DNA of 64,000 nt from Lachnospiraceae bacterium (GTDB lineage Bacteria > Bacillota > Clostridia > Lachnospirales > Lachnospiraceae): the NCBI GenBank assembly GCA_024698485.1, contig JAILRC010000056.1:25884-89883 (forward strand), given 5' to 3'. Both the position numbers and the translations under genes were made by a program. Shown here in pieces: positions 1-7,809 of the stretch. Below the pieces are notes generated by a model, which saw only the letters and a list, made by a program, of their open reading frames with translations, had not been told where the DNA came from and searched no databases. Numbering within the stretch: the first letter of the stretch is position 1; every line of letters begins with the position of its first letter.

Positions 1-1
1 A

Positions 2-1786
2 TTTAAGGCATATACGAACAGATTACTGATCAAGCGCAGAAACAAAGAACTGGGACTGTATGCGGCATGGGGCCTGGAACCGAAACACATCAACAGCATT
101 CTTTTCTATGAGTCACTGTACATTTATTCGGCATATGCCGTGATCGGGATCGGGCTCGGAGTATTGCTTCAAAAGTACATATATCAGGTAATGTTTAAAC
201 TTATGCACTGCGATGTGAAATATGCGGGCGGATTTACCTTTGATAATATTTTCATTTCCCTGGGCGTGTTTGCGGTGATCGATCTTTTTATACTTTTAAA
301 GAACATGATCTCCACCTCTAAGAAAAAGATCATCACGCTCTTAAAAGAAGAGGCCGCGGTTGAACCTGTCAAGAAGCTCCGCGTAGGCGACATCCTGAAG
401 GGGATCGTCGGAGTGGCTTTGATCGTTTGTGCTTACATTTATGTCAACAGCGTTGACGATTTTGTGAACAGCATCAGAACTCTGGTCTTTGCAATAGCGC
501 TTTTGTTTGCGGGAAGCTTCCTGGCCATTTCGAGTTTTGTTGTGATGATCGAACTTGCGCTGAAAAAACAGGATAAGCTTTATTATAAAAACACCTTTTT
601 TACCACACTTGCAAAGCTGGTTTCCAGAACCAAAAACAATGCTCTTTCCCTGGCAGTCATAAACATCCTCTTCACCTGCGTTATCGTTGGTTCGGCATCG
701 ACCATCGCACTTTATCTGGGAACCGAGCGCCAGGCTTCCGTAGCCTTTAAGACGGACGGTGAGATCTCGTTGACCGATGAAAACAAGATACCTGCCGTTC
801 TGGAGGCTATCAACTCAGCTGCCGATGAAACGGGTCTGAAGGTGGAAGGCATATGGAGCGCCAAAAGATATGCGTTTCAGACAACTTTTAACGAGCAATC
901 CGGTGAATTCAACAATGAACACTTCACCGGACGTAATCTGCCGGATATCATTGAAATGATGACGGTTGAAACATTTAACGAAAATGAGGGCACCGATTAC
1001 GCGCTGAAGGAGGGGGAAATTCTGTTTATCAGCGACGAGGAATGCCCTGTAAAGAGCCTTGAGGAGGTCAACATATACGGGAATCGGTTTAAGGTGGCAC
1101 AGATCGTGGACGGACCGATCTTTACGGACATTGACAACATACAATATGCCTACAAATTTCATGTGATAGTGGACAATGACGAAACTCTCGCAAGGATCAG
1201 AGAAAGCCTTGTCGCTCAGGGAAATACAAGGGAATTCCGTTTTTCCGTCACATACAACGTGGCAGGCACCAAGGATGAGGAACTTCGTTTTGACGAAAAA
1301 CTTATAGAAAAGGTGATGAGGATCGATTCCGTTGATTATATGGACAGCAATGCCACGCAAAGACAGACCAGATATGCCAGAAATTCAATTTTCCTTTTTC
1401 TCGGAACCTTTATCAGTCTGATCTTTATCATGTATATGATCTTTATCATGTACTACAAGCAGATCGAAGAAGCTCTGGATGATGTGGAAAATGTAAAGAT
1501 CATGAAAAAGATCGGCATGTACGGAACGGAGATCAAAAAGTGCATATTTGCCGAGAACGGTATACTCTTTTTCCTTCCTGTGATCATGGCCTTCTGCCAT
1601 GTGGCAGCCTGCTTCAACCTGATGAAGGATGTGATGAAGCTTTTTATGCTCACTGATATGGATTTCATAAGGCTTTGCGTTGTCCTGTTTTGCCTGGGGA
1701 TCCTTGTTGTTTATATGCTCATGTATTACGGAGCTTACAAAGTTTACACGGGCATAGTTTTAAAAGAGGACTCTTCCGCTTCATAG
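2..1786 (+). CDS. FtsX-like ABC transporter permease, 5' end outside window
   Basis: The frame is open from the first bases of the window, so this is the C-terminal part (about 594 residues) of a larger membrane protein. The first visible residues (TNRLLIKRRNKELGLYAAWG) are the typical cytoplasmic loop of FtsX/BceB-family permeases, followed by alternating hydrophobic helices, a large extracytoplasmic domain between about residues 240 and 450, and a last FtsX block of three membrane helices. Family knowledge: such permeases pair with a LolD/BceA-type ATPase and often act in peptide-antibiotic resistance or lipoprotein/lipid handling. The ATPase is not visible and presumably lies upstream. Substrate unknown. 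A strong terminator follows. Confidence 0.85.
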   Translation, partial: FKAYTNRLLIKRRNKELGLYAAWGLEPKHINSILFYESLYIYSAYAVIGIGLGVLLQKYIYQVMFKLMHCDVKYAGGFTFDNIFISLGVFAVIDLFILLKNMISTSKKKIITLLKEEAAVEPVKKLRVGDILKGIVGVALIVCAYIYVNSVDDFVNSIRTLVFAIALLFAGSFLAISSFVVMIELALKKQDKLYYKNTFFTTLAKLVSRTKNNALSLAVINILFTCVIVGSASTIALYLGTERQASVAFKTDGEISLTDENKIPAVLEAINSAADETGLKVEGIWSAKRYAFQTTFNEQSGEFNNEHFTGRNLPDIIEMMTVETFNENEGTDYALKEGEILFISDEECPVKSLEEVNIYGNRFKVAQIVDGPIFTDIDNIQYAYKFHVIVDNDETLARIRESLVAQGNTREFRFSVTYNVAGTKDEELRFDEKLIEKVMRIDSVDYMDSNATQRQTRYARNSIFLFLGTFISLIFIMYMIFIMYYKQIEEALDDVENVKIMKKIGMYGTEIKKCIFAENGILFFLPVIMAFCHVAACFNLMKDVMKLFMLTDMDFIRLCVVLFCLGILVVYMLMYYGAYKVYTGIVLKEDSSAS

Positions 1787-1853
1787 TTTACAGCGAGGAG
1801 GGGGATGGCTATTAAGTATCGTCTGAAATCTGCCGATACATCAACTGCAAAGG

Positions 1854-1899
1854 ATGCGTATTTTCAATGGAATGATCCCATTGGAAATACGCATTTTTT
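1854..1899 (+). terminator. Intrinsic terminator after FtsX-like permease
   Basis: A 17-bp near-perfect stem (ATGCGTATTTTCAATGG against CCATTGGAAATACGCAT, one G-T pair) with a 6-nt loop is followed by six T. It ends the permease transcript before the iron operon. Confidence 0.9.
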
Positions 1900-1973
1900 A
1901 GTCTTAAGCAGGTAAGGAGAGCATAGATGAACATATTCGCGGGAGTTTGCGGGAAAGAAGAAGTAAAAAACCC

Positions 1974-2002
1974 TTGCAAAAAGAAATGATATGGTATATA
2001 TT
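1974..2002 (+). promoter_or_regulatory. Sigma-A promoter of the iron (Feo) operon
   Basis: TTGCAA (1974-1979), a 17-bp spacer and TATATT (1997-2002). The predicted start of transcription falls inside the inverted repeat at 2006-2027, which places a repressor site exactly on the start point. Confidence 0.8.
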
Positions 2003-2005
2003 AAT

Positions 2006-2092
2006 GCGGTTAGCTGAGGCTAACCGCAAGGAACGCCCGATCATTACGATGACAGGGCATATTTTTAAGATTTGTGGTTAGCAAACGCTAAC
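2006..2092. promoter_or_regulatory. Two GTTAGC-N4-GCTAAC inverted repeats, candidate metal-repressor boxes
   Basis: GCGGTTAGC-TGAG-GCTAACCGC (2006-2027) sits on the predicted start of transcription, and GTTAGC-AAAC-GCTAAC (2077-2092) lies in the leader. Both contain the TTAG...CTAA dyad typical of DtxR/IdeR-family operators. Position just upstream of an iron-uptake operon makes iron-dependent repression likely. The first dyad could also form an RNA hairpin at the 5' end of the mRNA. The regulator itself is not in the window. Confidence 0.6.
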
Positions 2093-2125
2093 TGACAATA
2101 CAGGCTTAACAGGGGGATCTAAGAT

Positions 2126-2698
2126 ATGCAGATACTTGAAGATATGATAATAGAGCATTGTTCACCCACACTTGCGGGGATAAAGACGGGAAATATGTTT
2201 TCCATGGAGGTTGAGGAAGAAAAGGATCTGAACGTTAAGATCAGGGAATTGAACCTTATGCTGAAGAAAAAGGGAATTCGCATCATACCTTTAAAAAGAA
2301 CAAAAAAGAGAATGCTCATCTATCTTTATCGACCTGAATTTTTAAAAAGAGATCTGAAGGATCGCCTGGCTTTGGAAATCTTAAGAAGTCGTGGATACAC
2401 CTTCACAAATCCTGAGTGTTGCATCGCACAGCTGGTGAGACATTTGATGTGTGATGAGGATTTCCCTCATGAGATCGGGTTATTTCTGGGCTACCCTCCG
2501 TCGGATGTGGAAGGATTCATTAATGATCCGTGCAAAGGTGTTAAATGTTGCGGGTGCTGGAAGGCTTACTCGGATCCTGAAAAGGCGAAGTGTGTATTCG
2601 ATAAATTCAACAACTGCAGGGAAGTCTACAGACGCATGATAAGAAACGGTAAATCCCTGGAACAACTTGCTGTGGATACAGAAAGATGTGCCGGGTAA
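2126..2698 (+). CDS. DUF3793 family protein
   Basis: A 190-residue soluble protein of unknown biochemical function, recognisable as DUF3793 by the N-terminal pattern IIEHCSPTLAGIKTGNMFS and a cysteine-rich C-terminal half that includes CKGVKCCGCWK. In Clostridia this family is commonly encoded beside flavodoxin and Feo genes, as here, so a role in iron or redox metabolism is likely but unproven. It is the first gene of the operon behind the promoter at 1974-2002. An AGGGGGA Shine-Dalgarno precedes the ATG. The clustered cysteines could bind a metal or an Fe-S cluster; that is inference. Confidence 0.85.
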   Translation: MQILEDMIIEHCSPTLAGIKTGNMFSMEVEEEKDLNVKIRELNLMLKKKGIRIIPLKRTKKRMLIYLYRPEFLKRDLKDRLALEILRSRGYTFTNPECCIAQLVRHLMCDEDFPHEIGLFLGYPPSDVEGFINDPCKGVKCCGCWKAYSDPEKAKCVFDKFNNCREVYRRMIRNGKSLEQLAVDTERCAG

Positions 2699-2725
2699 AT
2701 TATAATTTTAAGGAGGACACTCGTT

Positions 2726-3148
2726 ATGAGTAAAGTAGCAGTAGTTTTTTGGAGTGGTACAGGCAACACGGAGGCTATGGCCAACGCGGTTGAAGAAGGG
2801 GCAAAAGCAAAAGGGGCTGATGTAAGTGTGTTCAACTCGGATGAGTTCGATGCCACAAAAGTTGCACAGTTTGACGGCATAGCTTTCGGATGTCCTGCCA
2901 TGGGAGCGGAGGTGCTTGAAGAAGAATCTTTTGATCCTATGTTCACAGCCCTTGAAGGAACGCTTTCGGGCAAAAAGATCGCACTTTTCGGATCCTACGG
3001 ATGGGGAGACGGACAGTGGATGAGGGATTGGGAGGACAGATGCAATGCTGCGGGTGCCAATCTTGTGTGCGACAGTGTGACGGCCAATAACGAGCCTGAT
3101 GACAGCACTCTTGAAGCATGCAGGAATCTGGGAGGAGCATTGGCTTAA
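2726..3148 (+). CDS. fld: Flavodoxin
   Basis: A 140-residue flavodoxin, a cytoplasmic FMN-binding electron carrier that replaces ferredoxin when iron is scarce. The FMN phosphate loop is visible at residues 9-14 (WSGTGNTE), and the Rossmann-like alternation with the GSYGWGDGQWMRDW segment near residue 90 is typical of short clostridial flavodoxins. Length matches the family. It starts 27 bp after the DUF3793 gene behind a good AAGGAGG. Its place inside the iron operon fits iron-starvation induction. Confidence 0.93.
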   Translation: MSKVAVVFWSGTGNTEAMANAVEEGAKAKGADVSVFNSDEFDATKVAQFDGIAFGCPAMGAEVLEEESFDPMFTALEGTLSGKKIALFGSYGWGDGQWMRDWEDRCNAAGANLVCDSVTANNEPDDSTLEACRNLGGALA

Positions 3149-3179
3149 TTCCGCAAAAGATCGAAAAGGAAGGCTTTAT

Positions 3180-3554
3180 ATGGAGAATGCGATCATTACA
3201 ATCATACTGATCCTGATAGTCGGAATGGCAGTTTACGGAACGGTTCACCGGATAAAGTACGGCTCCTCGTGCTGCGGTTCACATGGTGCAGTAGACAAAA
3301 GGATAAAGGTGAAGGACAGGAACGAGAAACACTACCCCTACATCTATGTTCTCCGTGTGGACGGAATGCATTGCGGCAACTGTGCCATGAGGATCGAAAA
3401 TGCCTTTAACTCAACGGAAGGCAGATGGGCTAAGGTGGATTTGGGTAAAAAAACGGTGATGCTGATCTCAAAGCAGAGAGAGACGGAGGATGCGGTCAGA
3501 AGTATTGTCTCATCTGTCGGATACACATTGCTCTCATATAAAGCCCTCAATTGA
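3180..3554 (+). CDS. Membrane-anchored heavy-metal-associated (HMA) domain protein
   Basis: A 124-residue protein with one N-terminal membrane helix (about residues 3-22), a short Cys/His-rich linker (SSCCGSHG) and a ferredoxin-like HMA domain carrying the metal-binding GMHCGNC motif (about residue 60). HMA domains normally bind Cu(I), Zn(II) or similar soft metals; here the Feo context suggests a metal-chaperone role at the membrane, which is inference. The start at 3180 is chosen because AAGGAAGG lies just upstream and it begins directly before the hydrophobic helix. Similar small CC-HMA proteins accompany FeoA/FeoB in other Clostridia. Confidence 0.85.
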   Translation: MENAIITIILILIVGMAVYGTVHRIKYGSSCCGSHGAVDKRIKVKDRNEKHYPYIYVLRVDGMHCGNCAMRIENAFNSTEGRWAKVDLGKKTVMLISKQRETEDAVRSIVSSVGYTLLSYKALN

Positions 3555-3600
3555 AAAGAACCGCGAAGAGCGGTTTATGATAGATCACAAGGAGGAAATG

Positions 3601-3834
3601 ATGAAGAAACTGTCGGAACTTGAAAAAGATGCGGAAGGAGTGATAACTTCGATAAACGGCGATCGGCGGTTTATAAGCAGGGTCACGTCCATAGGGCTCA
3701 CACCGGGGTGTATGGTACGGATCATCAAAAATGAAAAGAACAGACCTTTGCTGGTATATTCCCGCGACACCATGATCGCGCTGAACAGGAAAGAATGCAA
3801 TCTTATCGAAGTTGACGGAGGAGCAAGAGCATGA
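3601..3834 (+). CDS. feoA: Ferrous iron transport protein A
   Basis: A 77-residue SH3-like FeoA protein, thought to act as an accessory regulator of FeoB GTPase and transport activity. The core pattern of an Arg/Ser-rich turn, SIGLTPGCMVRII and a C-terminal LNRKECNLIEV segment is characteristic. The ATG at 3601 has GGAGG five bases upstream; an ATG at 3598 and one at 3577 are also in frame but less well placed. A small hairpin (AACCGC/GCGGTT) lies at 3560-3575 before the gene. Its stop overlaps the feoB start by 4 bp (ATGA), indicating translational coupling. Confidence 0.92.
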   Translation: MKKLSELEKDAEGVITSINGDRRFISRVTSIGLTPGCMVRIIKNEKNRPLLVYSRDTMIALNRKECNLIEVDGGARA

Positions 3835-5855
3835 CGGATAAGAATGAAACGGTGATAGCCCTTTTGGGGCAGCCCAATTCAGGTAAATCCACACTTTTTA
3901 ACGCCCTTACCGGGCTGAGACAACATGTGGGAAACTGGCCCGGAAAGACCGTGGAAAAGAAAGAAGGAACATTTAAGCACAACGGAACGGATTACCTTGT
4001 TGCCGATCTGCCCGGAACCTATAGCCTTTCGGCAAATTCCGATGAAGAGATGATCACCCGTGATTATATAGCTTCCGGAAAGGCTGATGTGGTGTGCATA
4101 CTTGCCGACAGCTCTCAGCTGGAGAGAAGCCTTTATATGCTCGCAGACTTTGCGGGCGTGACGGTACCCTGCTTTCTTGTGCTCAACATGAGCGATGTGG
4201 CTGCAGAGCAGGGAAAGAACATCAAAGTAAAGGAACTTGAAAAGAAACTGGGCATTCCGGTCATATTGATCTCCGCAACGGATACAAAGGCATATGACAG
4301 ATTTTATCAGGCTTTGGAACTTGCAGTAAAAGGTAAGACAGTGCTGGATCCCGGGGCACTGGAAAAAAGATATGAAGAGATAGGAGCCTACGGCAAAGTA
4401 AGACAGATCATACCCGACGGTGTTATCCCCGGCTACTCTAAGACCTGGCTTGCAGCAAAGGCTATAGAAAAGGATGAACCTGTGATAGCCAAGATCACTG
4501 AAAAACTTTCGGCAGGAGACAAAAAACTTTTGCAGTCCGCATTGTCTGAAGTTGATAAGGGCGTTGTTCTTACGGGAGAAAGAAAATTTGCCTGGATCGA
4601 TGAATTCCTCTCAGGGATCGTAGAAAAGAAAAAGACGCAGATCAGTCTCGGTAAGTTTGACCGTATCATCACCCACAGAGTGTGGGGAAAACCTGTGGTC
4701 ATCCTTACGGTGCTTCTGGGTCTTGTGGCTTCGTTCATTCCCGCTCTGCCTCTCATGGGCATCGGACAGCTCATCGGAAAGATACCCGATCCGCTGAACG
4801 AAGCGTTGCTGAACATCGGTTGTCCTGCTTTTATCGCTGCTCTCCTTTGTGATGTTCTCATCCGTTCGCTCAGTTTCATAGTTCAGATGCTAGGCTTTGT
4901 ATTCGGCGTGACTCTTGTTTTCGGACTATTGGAAGAAGTGGGCGTTATGGCGCGCATTTCATATGTTTTCGATAACACCATGGCTAAATTTGGCCTTCAG
5001 GGAAAGTCCGTAATGCCTTTCCTTATAAGCTTCGGATGCACCATGGGTGGTGCTGCGGGCACCAGAGTCATTGACAGCTGGGGACAGAAGGTGCTGACCA
5101 TCGCGCTCGCATGGGCAGTTCCCTGCGGAGCAGCATGGGCGGTAATTCCCATGCTCTCTACCATATTCTTCGGCGCATGGATGCCTGTGATAATTCTTGT
5201 GATCCTTCTGGTAATGCTGCTCCATATGTGGATCACGGCAAAGATCTTCGGACGTTCTCTTGTTAAGAAAGAGGACAGATATGGAATGATCATGGAACTC
5301 CCTCCTTATCATAAACCCAAGTGGGGCGCTCTCTTTAGGTATGTTTTCGGACGTACAAAGGATACTTTCATAAGGGCACTCAAAGTTGTCGTTGTGGTGG
5401 CTTTGGCATTCTGGCTCCTTTCGTACACTTCCACAGGAGACATAACCAACAGTATTCTTTACAAGGTGGGCCATTTTATCGAACCTGTGACCAAGATCTT
5501 CGGTATGGGATGGCAGACATTTATGGCATTCATCGCATCAAGTCTCGGTAAAGAGGGCGCTCTCGGTGTTCTGAGCACGATCTTCACGGGCTCGGGCACC
5601 ATCTCCGTAGGAGCGCTGGTGAGCGGAGCAAGGGCTGAAAACATAAACGAGATCCTTGTAAACAACATTGCAAAACCCGAGGCACTGGCATTCATTTTTG
5701 CCATGACATTTAATATGCCTTGTATAGTCGCTCTTGCAGCTACCTATCAGGAAACACATTCCGTAAAATGGACTGCAAGAATTGCCCTCTACTATACGGG
5801 AATGGCTCTTGTTCTGGCAGGAATAGCATACTATATCGGATTACTCATCTGGTAA
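3831..5855 (+). CDS. feoB: Ferrous iron transport protein B (GTPase-gated Fe2+ transporter)
   Basis: A 674-residue FeoB. The N-terminal G domain shows G1 GQPNSGKS (residues 13-20), G3 DLPGT and G4 NMSD. It is followed by a linker helical domain and the membrane part with two Gate motifs, including the FGCTMGGAAGTR segment and the PCGAAWAVIP region, with about eight to ten membrane helices. It imports Fe2+ across the cytoplasmic membrane. Length is typical of shorter clostridial FeoB proteins. It overlaps feoA by 4 bp and is followed 6 bp later by the FeoC-like gene. Confidence 0.97.
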   Translation: MTDKNETVIALLGQPNSGKSTLFNALTGLRQHVGNWPGKTVEKKEGTFKHNGTDYLVADLPGTYSLSANSDEEMITRDYIASGKADVVCILADSSQLERSLYMLADFAGVTVPCFLVLNMSDVAAEQGKNIKVKELEKKLGIPVILISATDTKAYDRFYQALELAVKGKTVLDPGALEKRYEEIGAYGKVRQIIPDGVIPGYSKTWLAAKAIEKDEPVIAKITEKLSAGDKKLLQSALSEVDKGVVLTGERKFAWIDEFLSGIVEKKKTQISLGKFDRIITHRVWGKPVVILTVLLGLVASFIPALPLMGIGQLIGKIPDPLNEALLNIGCPAFIAALLCDVLIRSLSFIVQMLGFVFGVTLVFGLLEEVGVMARISYVFDNTMAKFGLQGKSVMPFLISFGCTMGGAAGTRVIDSWGQKVLTIALAWAVPCGAAWAVIPMLSTIFFGAWMPVIILVILLVMLLHMWITAKIFGRSLVKKEDRYGMIMELPPYHKPKWGALFRYVFGRTKDTFIRALKVVVVVALAFWLLSYTSTGDITNSILYKVGHFIEPVTKIFGMGWQTFMAFIASSLGKEGALGVLSTIFTGSGTISVGALVSGARAENINEILVNNIAKPEALAFIFAMTFNMPCIVALAATYQETHSVKWTARIALYYTGMALVLAGIAYYIGLLIW

Positions 5856-5861
5856 AGACAT

Positions 5862-6125
5862 ATGGAAAAATTACTTGCATTACTTAAAGACGGCAAGTCC
5901 CGTACCCCTGAGATGTTGGCTGCCGAACTCGGCGTTTCTGTCGAAGATGTCAAGAGGGACATTGAATTTCTGGAACGGACCGGAGTGATCGTAAAGGTCG
6001 GTTTTTCGGAAAACGGTCACTCCTGCAACGGATGTACCGGCTGCGGCACGGGTAAAAAGACCTGTGCCGGCTGTATGCCTGAAGGCGGGTTTAAAAACAT
6101 GGGATACATGTGGGAAGTAAAATGA
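5862..6125 (+). CDS. FeoC-like winged-helix protein with cysteine cluster
   Basis: An 87-residue protein with an N-terminal winged-helix DNA-binding-like domain (residues 1-50, a DeoR-like LAAELGVSVEDVKRDIEFLERTG helix-turn-helix) and a C-terminal cluster of five cysteines (CNGCTGCGTGKKTCAGC). This architecture matches FeoC, a small regulator or stabiliser of FeoB that may bind an Fe-S cluster. It is the last gene of the Feo operon, 6 bp after feoB. Whether it senses iron or oxygen cannot be told from sequence. Confidence 0.85.
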   Translation: MEKLLALLKDGKSRTPEMLAAELGVSVEDVKRDIEFLERTGVIVKVGFSENGHSCNGCTGCGTGKKTCAGCMPEGGFKNMGYMWEVK

Positions 6126-6194
6126 ATTGAACCCCGAGGCGGGAAATGTTATAACCCAACACGAGATGTGAAATACGCTTCATAATTATTTTCC

Positions 6195-6223
6195 TTGACA
6201 CTTTTGTTTATTTCATGGATAAT
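6195..6223 (+). promoter_or_regulatory. Sigma-A promoter of rubrerythrin
   Basis: TTGACA (6195-6200), 17 bp, GATAAT (6218-6223). A perfect -35 box and close-to-consensus -10 suggest strong expression; the leader is about 50 nt. Confidence 0.8.
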
Positions 6224-6279
6224 GTGGGCAGAGTGCTGAAAACTCTACAAACAACATATATTATGAAGGAGGACTTGAC

Positions 6280-6816
6280 ATGAGCAAGTACGCTGGAACA
6301 CAGACAGAGAAAAATCTTCAGGCTGCATTCGCAGGTGAATCACAGGCAAGAAATAAGTACACATATTTTGCATCTGTAGCAAAAAAGGAAGGATATGAGC
6401 AGATGGCTGAGATCTTCCTTAAGACCGCAGAAAACGAGAAAGAGCATGCAAAACTGTGGTTTAAGGAATTGGAAGGCATCGGAGATACTCCCGCAAACCT
6501 TAAGGCTGCAGCTGACGGCGAGAACTATGAGTGGACAAATATGTACGAGGAATTCGCAGAGACTGCGGAGATCGAAGGCTTCAAGGCACTTGCCAACAAG
6601 TTCCGTATGGTAGCTCTCATCGAGAAGAGACATGAGGAAAGATACCGTGCTCTGCTTTCCAACATCGAAGCACAGCAGGTTTTCGAAAAGTCAGAAGTCA
6701 AGGTTTGGGAATGCCGCAACTGCGGGCACATCGTTGTGGGCACCAAGGCTCCCGAAGCTTGCCCCGTATGCGCTCATCCCAAGAGCTTCTTCGAGGTTAC
6801 CGCAGAGAATTATTGA
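6280..6816 (+). CDS. rbr: Rubrerythrin
   Basis: A 178-residue rubrerythrin, an NADH-linked peroxide reductase protecting anaerobes from H2O2. The N-terminal ferritin-like four-helix bundle carries the di-iron ligands in the expected repeats ([16 protein letters not shown], then EIEGF and EKRHEERY). The C-terminal rubredoxin-like domain has the two CxxC knuckles (CRNCGH and CPVCAHP). Length is normal. It has its own strong promoter and an AAGGAGGA Shine-Dalgarno, and is closed by a terminator at 6869-6899, so it is a single-gene unit directly after the iron operon. Confidence 0.97.
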   Translation: MSKYAGTQTEKNLQAAFAGESQARNKYTYFASVAKKEGYEQMAEIFLKTAENEKEHAKLWFKELEGIGDTPANLKAAADGENYEWTNMYEEFAETAEIEGFKALANKFRMVALIEKRHEERYRALLSNIEAQQVFEKSEVKVWECRNCGHIVVGTKAPEACPVCAHPKSFFEVTAENY

Positions 6817-6868
6817 TCTTTTGATCGGACCTGTGAAACAGGCATATCAACCCATGATAAAAATCCGG

Positions 6869-6899
6869 GTCGTGCGGAGAAAATTCCGCACGACTTTTT
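6869..6899 (+). terminator. Terminator after rubrerythrin
   Basis: A perfect 10-bp GC-rich stem GTCGTGCGGA/TCCGCACGAC with a 6-nt loop and a run of five T. Confidence 0.92.
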
Positions 6900-6958
6900 G
6901 TATACTCAGATCGGAAAGTAAGGAAAAGCAAATGCCGAAAGGCAGGAAGGAGTTTATC

Positions 6959-7090
6959 ATGAAAGGATATGCGGTTGCAGACGGTTACATGGGATATGTC
7001 GACGGAAGATACAGACTTTTTGTTTCGGAGGAAGAGTACTACGAATTCTTCGATGAAGATCAGGAAGAAAATGAAACGCTTGCCGCGTGA
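6959..7090 (+). CDS. Small acidic protein (43 aa), function unknown
   Basis: A 43-residue protein starting MKGYAVADGYMGYVDGRYRL and ending in an acidic tail. It has a good AAGGAG Shine-Dalgarno before the ATG, and its stop lies within the stem of an intrinsic terminator, which supports a real expressed gene rather than a chance frame. The glycine/tyrosine-rich GYMGYVDGRY pattern resembles small conserved proteins I recall from other Lachnospiraceae, with no known function. No membrane segment or signal peptide. Confidence 0.7.
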   Translation: MKGYAVADGYMGYVDGRYRLFVSEEEYYEFFDEDQEENETLAA

Positions 7091-7104
7091 TGGGCAAGCG
7101 TTTT
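7077..7104 (+). terminator. Terminator overlapping the end of the small-protein gene
   Basis: CGCTTGCC (7077-7084) pairs with GGCAAGCG (7093-7100), followed by TTTT. The stop codon of the 43-residue protein lies in the loop. Confidence 0.85.
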
Positions 7105-7110
7105 ATTATG

Positions 7111-7133
7111 ACACCGGGGAGGGACCCCGGTGT
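7111..7133. repeat. ACACCGGGG...CCCCGGTGT hairpin, copy of a dispersed element
   Basis: A perfect 9-bp inverted repeat (ACACCGGGG/CCCCGGTGT) with the loop AGGGA, between two convergent genes. The same core occurs in longer form as a 49-bp tandem duplication at 12935-13032, and part of it at 47776-47805. It may work as a bidirectional terminator or be a short mobile repeat. Confidence 0.7.
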
Positions 7134-7135
7134 TA

Positions 7136-7642
7136 TTAATTACAGTGTCTTGCTATGAGATCCACAAACCAGAAAATGATGCGGAGGATGATGTCCCGGA
7201 TCAGGTGTCTGATGAGGAAGACGATGTGGACGCCCAGAAGCGCTCCTTCCACGCTTTGAAAGTAAAGTCCTGCGATGATGGCTCCCGCCGGGATGAGGAT
7301 GATACCCAGAGAGAAGTTGGTGGTGTCCGTGATCTTCTGAACAGCATAGGACAGCAGAGAAATGGCGGCTGTGATCACCAGCAGTCCGTGAAGCCCCGTG
7401 AAGAATCCGATGATACCCAGCACCGCAAGAGTGAGATAGTAGATGTATGCAAAATGCAGGAAAACACCGAAGATGTGTCCCACACGTTCCTCGGAGCGTT
7501 CAGCTTCTATTCCCTGCATAGGGTTGCGACTGTTCTTGGGGATCACCGTGCCGCACTCGGGGCAGATGAGGTCCTTAGCCGATGACACCGCCCGGGGCTC
7601 AAAATCAAAGTCTTTTTGACAGTTTTTGCAGTATCTGAGCAT
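7136..7642 (-). CDS. Zinc-ribbon membrane protein, function unknown
   Basis: A 168-residue protein with an N-terminal zinc ribbon (CKNCQKDF near residue 5 and CPECG near residue 28) followed by about four hydrophobic segments between residues 55 and 165, so probably a cytoplasmic zinc finger on a membrane-embedded body. I do not recognise a specific family. It is transcribed convergently to the small-protein gene and divergently from the serine hydrolase. Confidence 0.75.
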   Translation of the reverse strand: MLRYCKNCQKDFDFEPRAVSSAKDLICPECGTVIPKNSRNPMQGIEAERSEERVGHIFGVFLHFAYIYYLTLAVLGIIGFFTGLHGLLVITAAISLLSYAVQKITDTTNFSLGIILIPAGAIIAGLYFQSVEGALLGVHIVFLIRHLIRDIILRIIFWFVDLIARHCN

Positions 7643-7736
7643 ATTTCATCCTCTTCTTGAGCTTTTTATCCATTTTACTATGAGTGAAAAAAAGTTGCAA
7701 TAAAAAGCACAGATGAAGTCAATCGCAAGGGGTGAC

Positions 7737-7765
7737 TTGCTTTTCAATACGTAGTTTGTTATAAT
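7737..7765 (+). promoter_or_regulatory. Sigma-A promoter of the serine hydrolase
   Basis: TTGCTT (7737-7742), 17 bp, perfect TATAAT (7760-7765). It lies 45 bp before the start codon. Confidence 0.8.
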
Positions 7766-7809
7766 ATCTTTGTGCGACCTTAAAGGTCCTAAGATGGGAT
7801 GATGAATAT

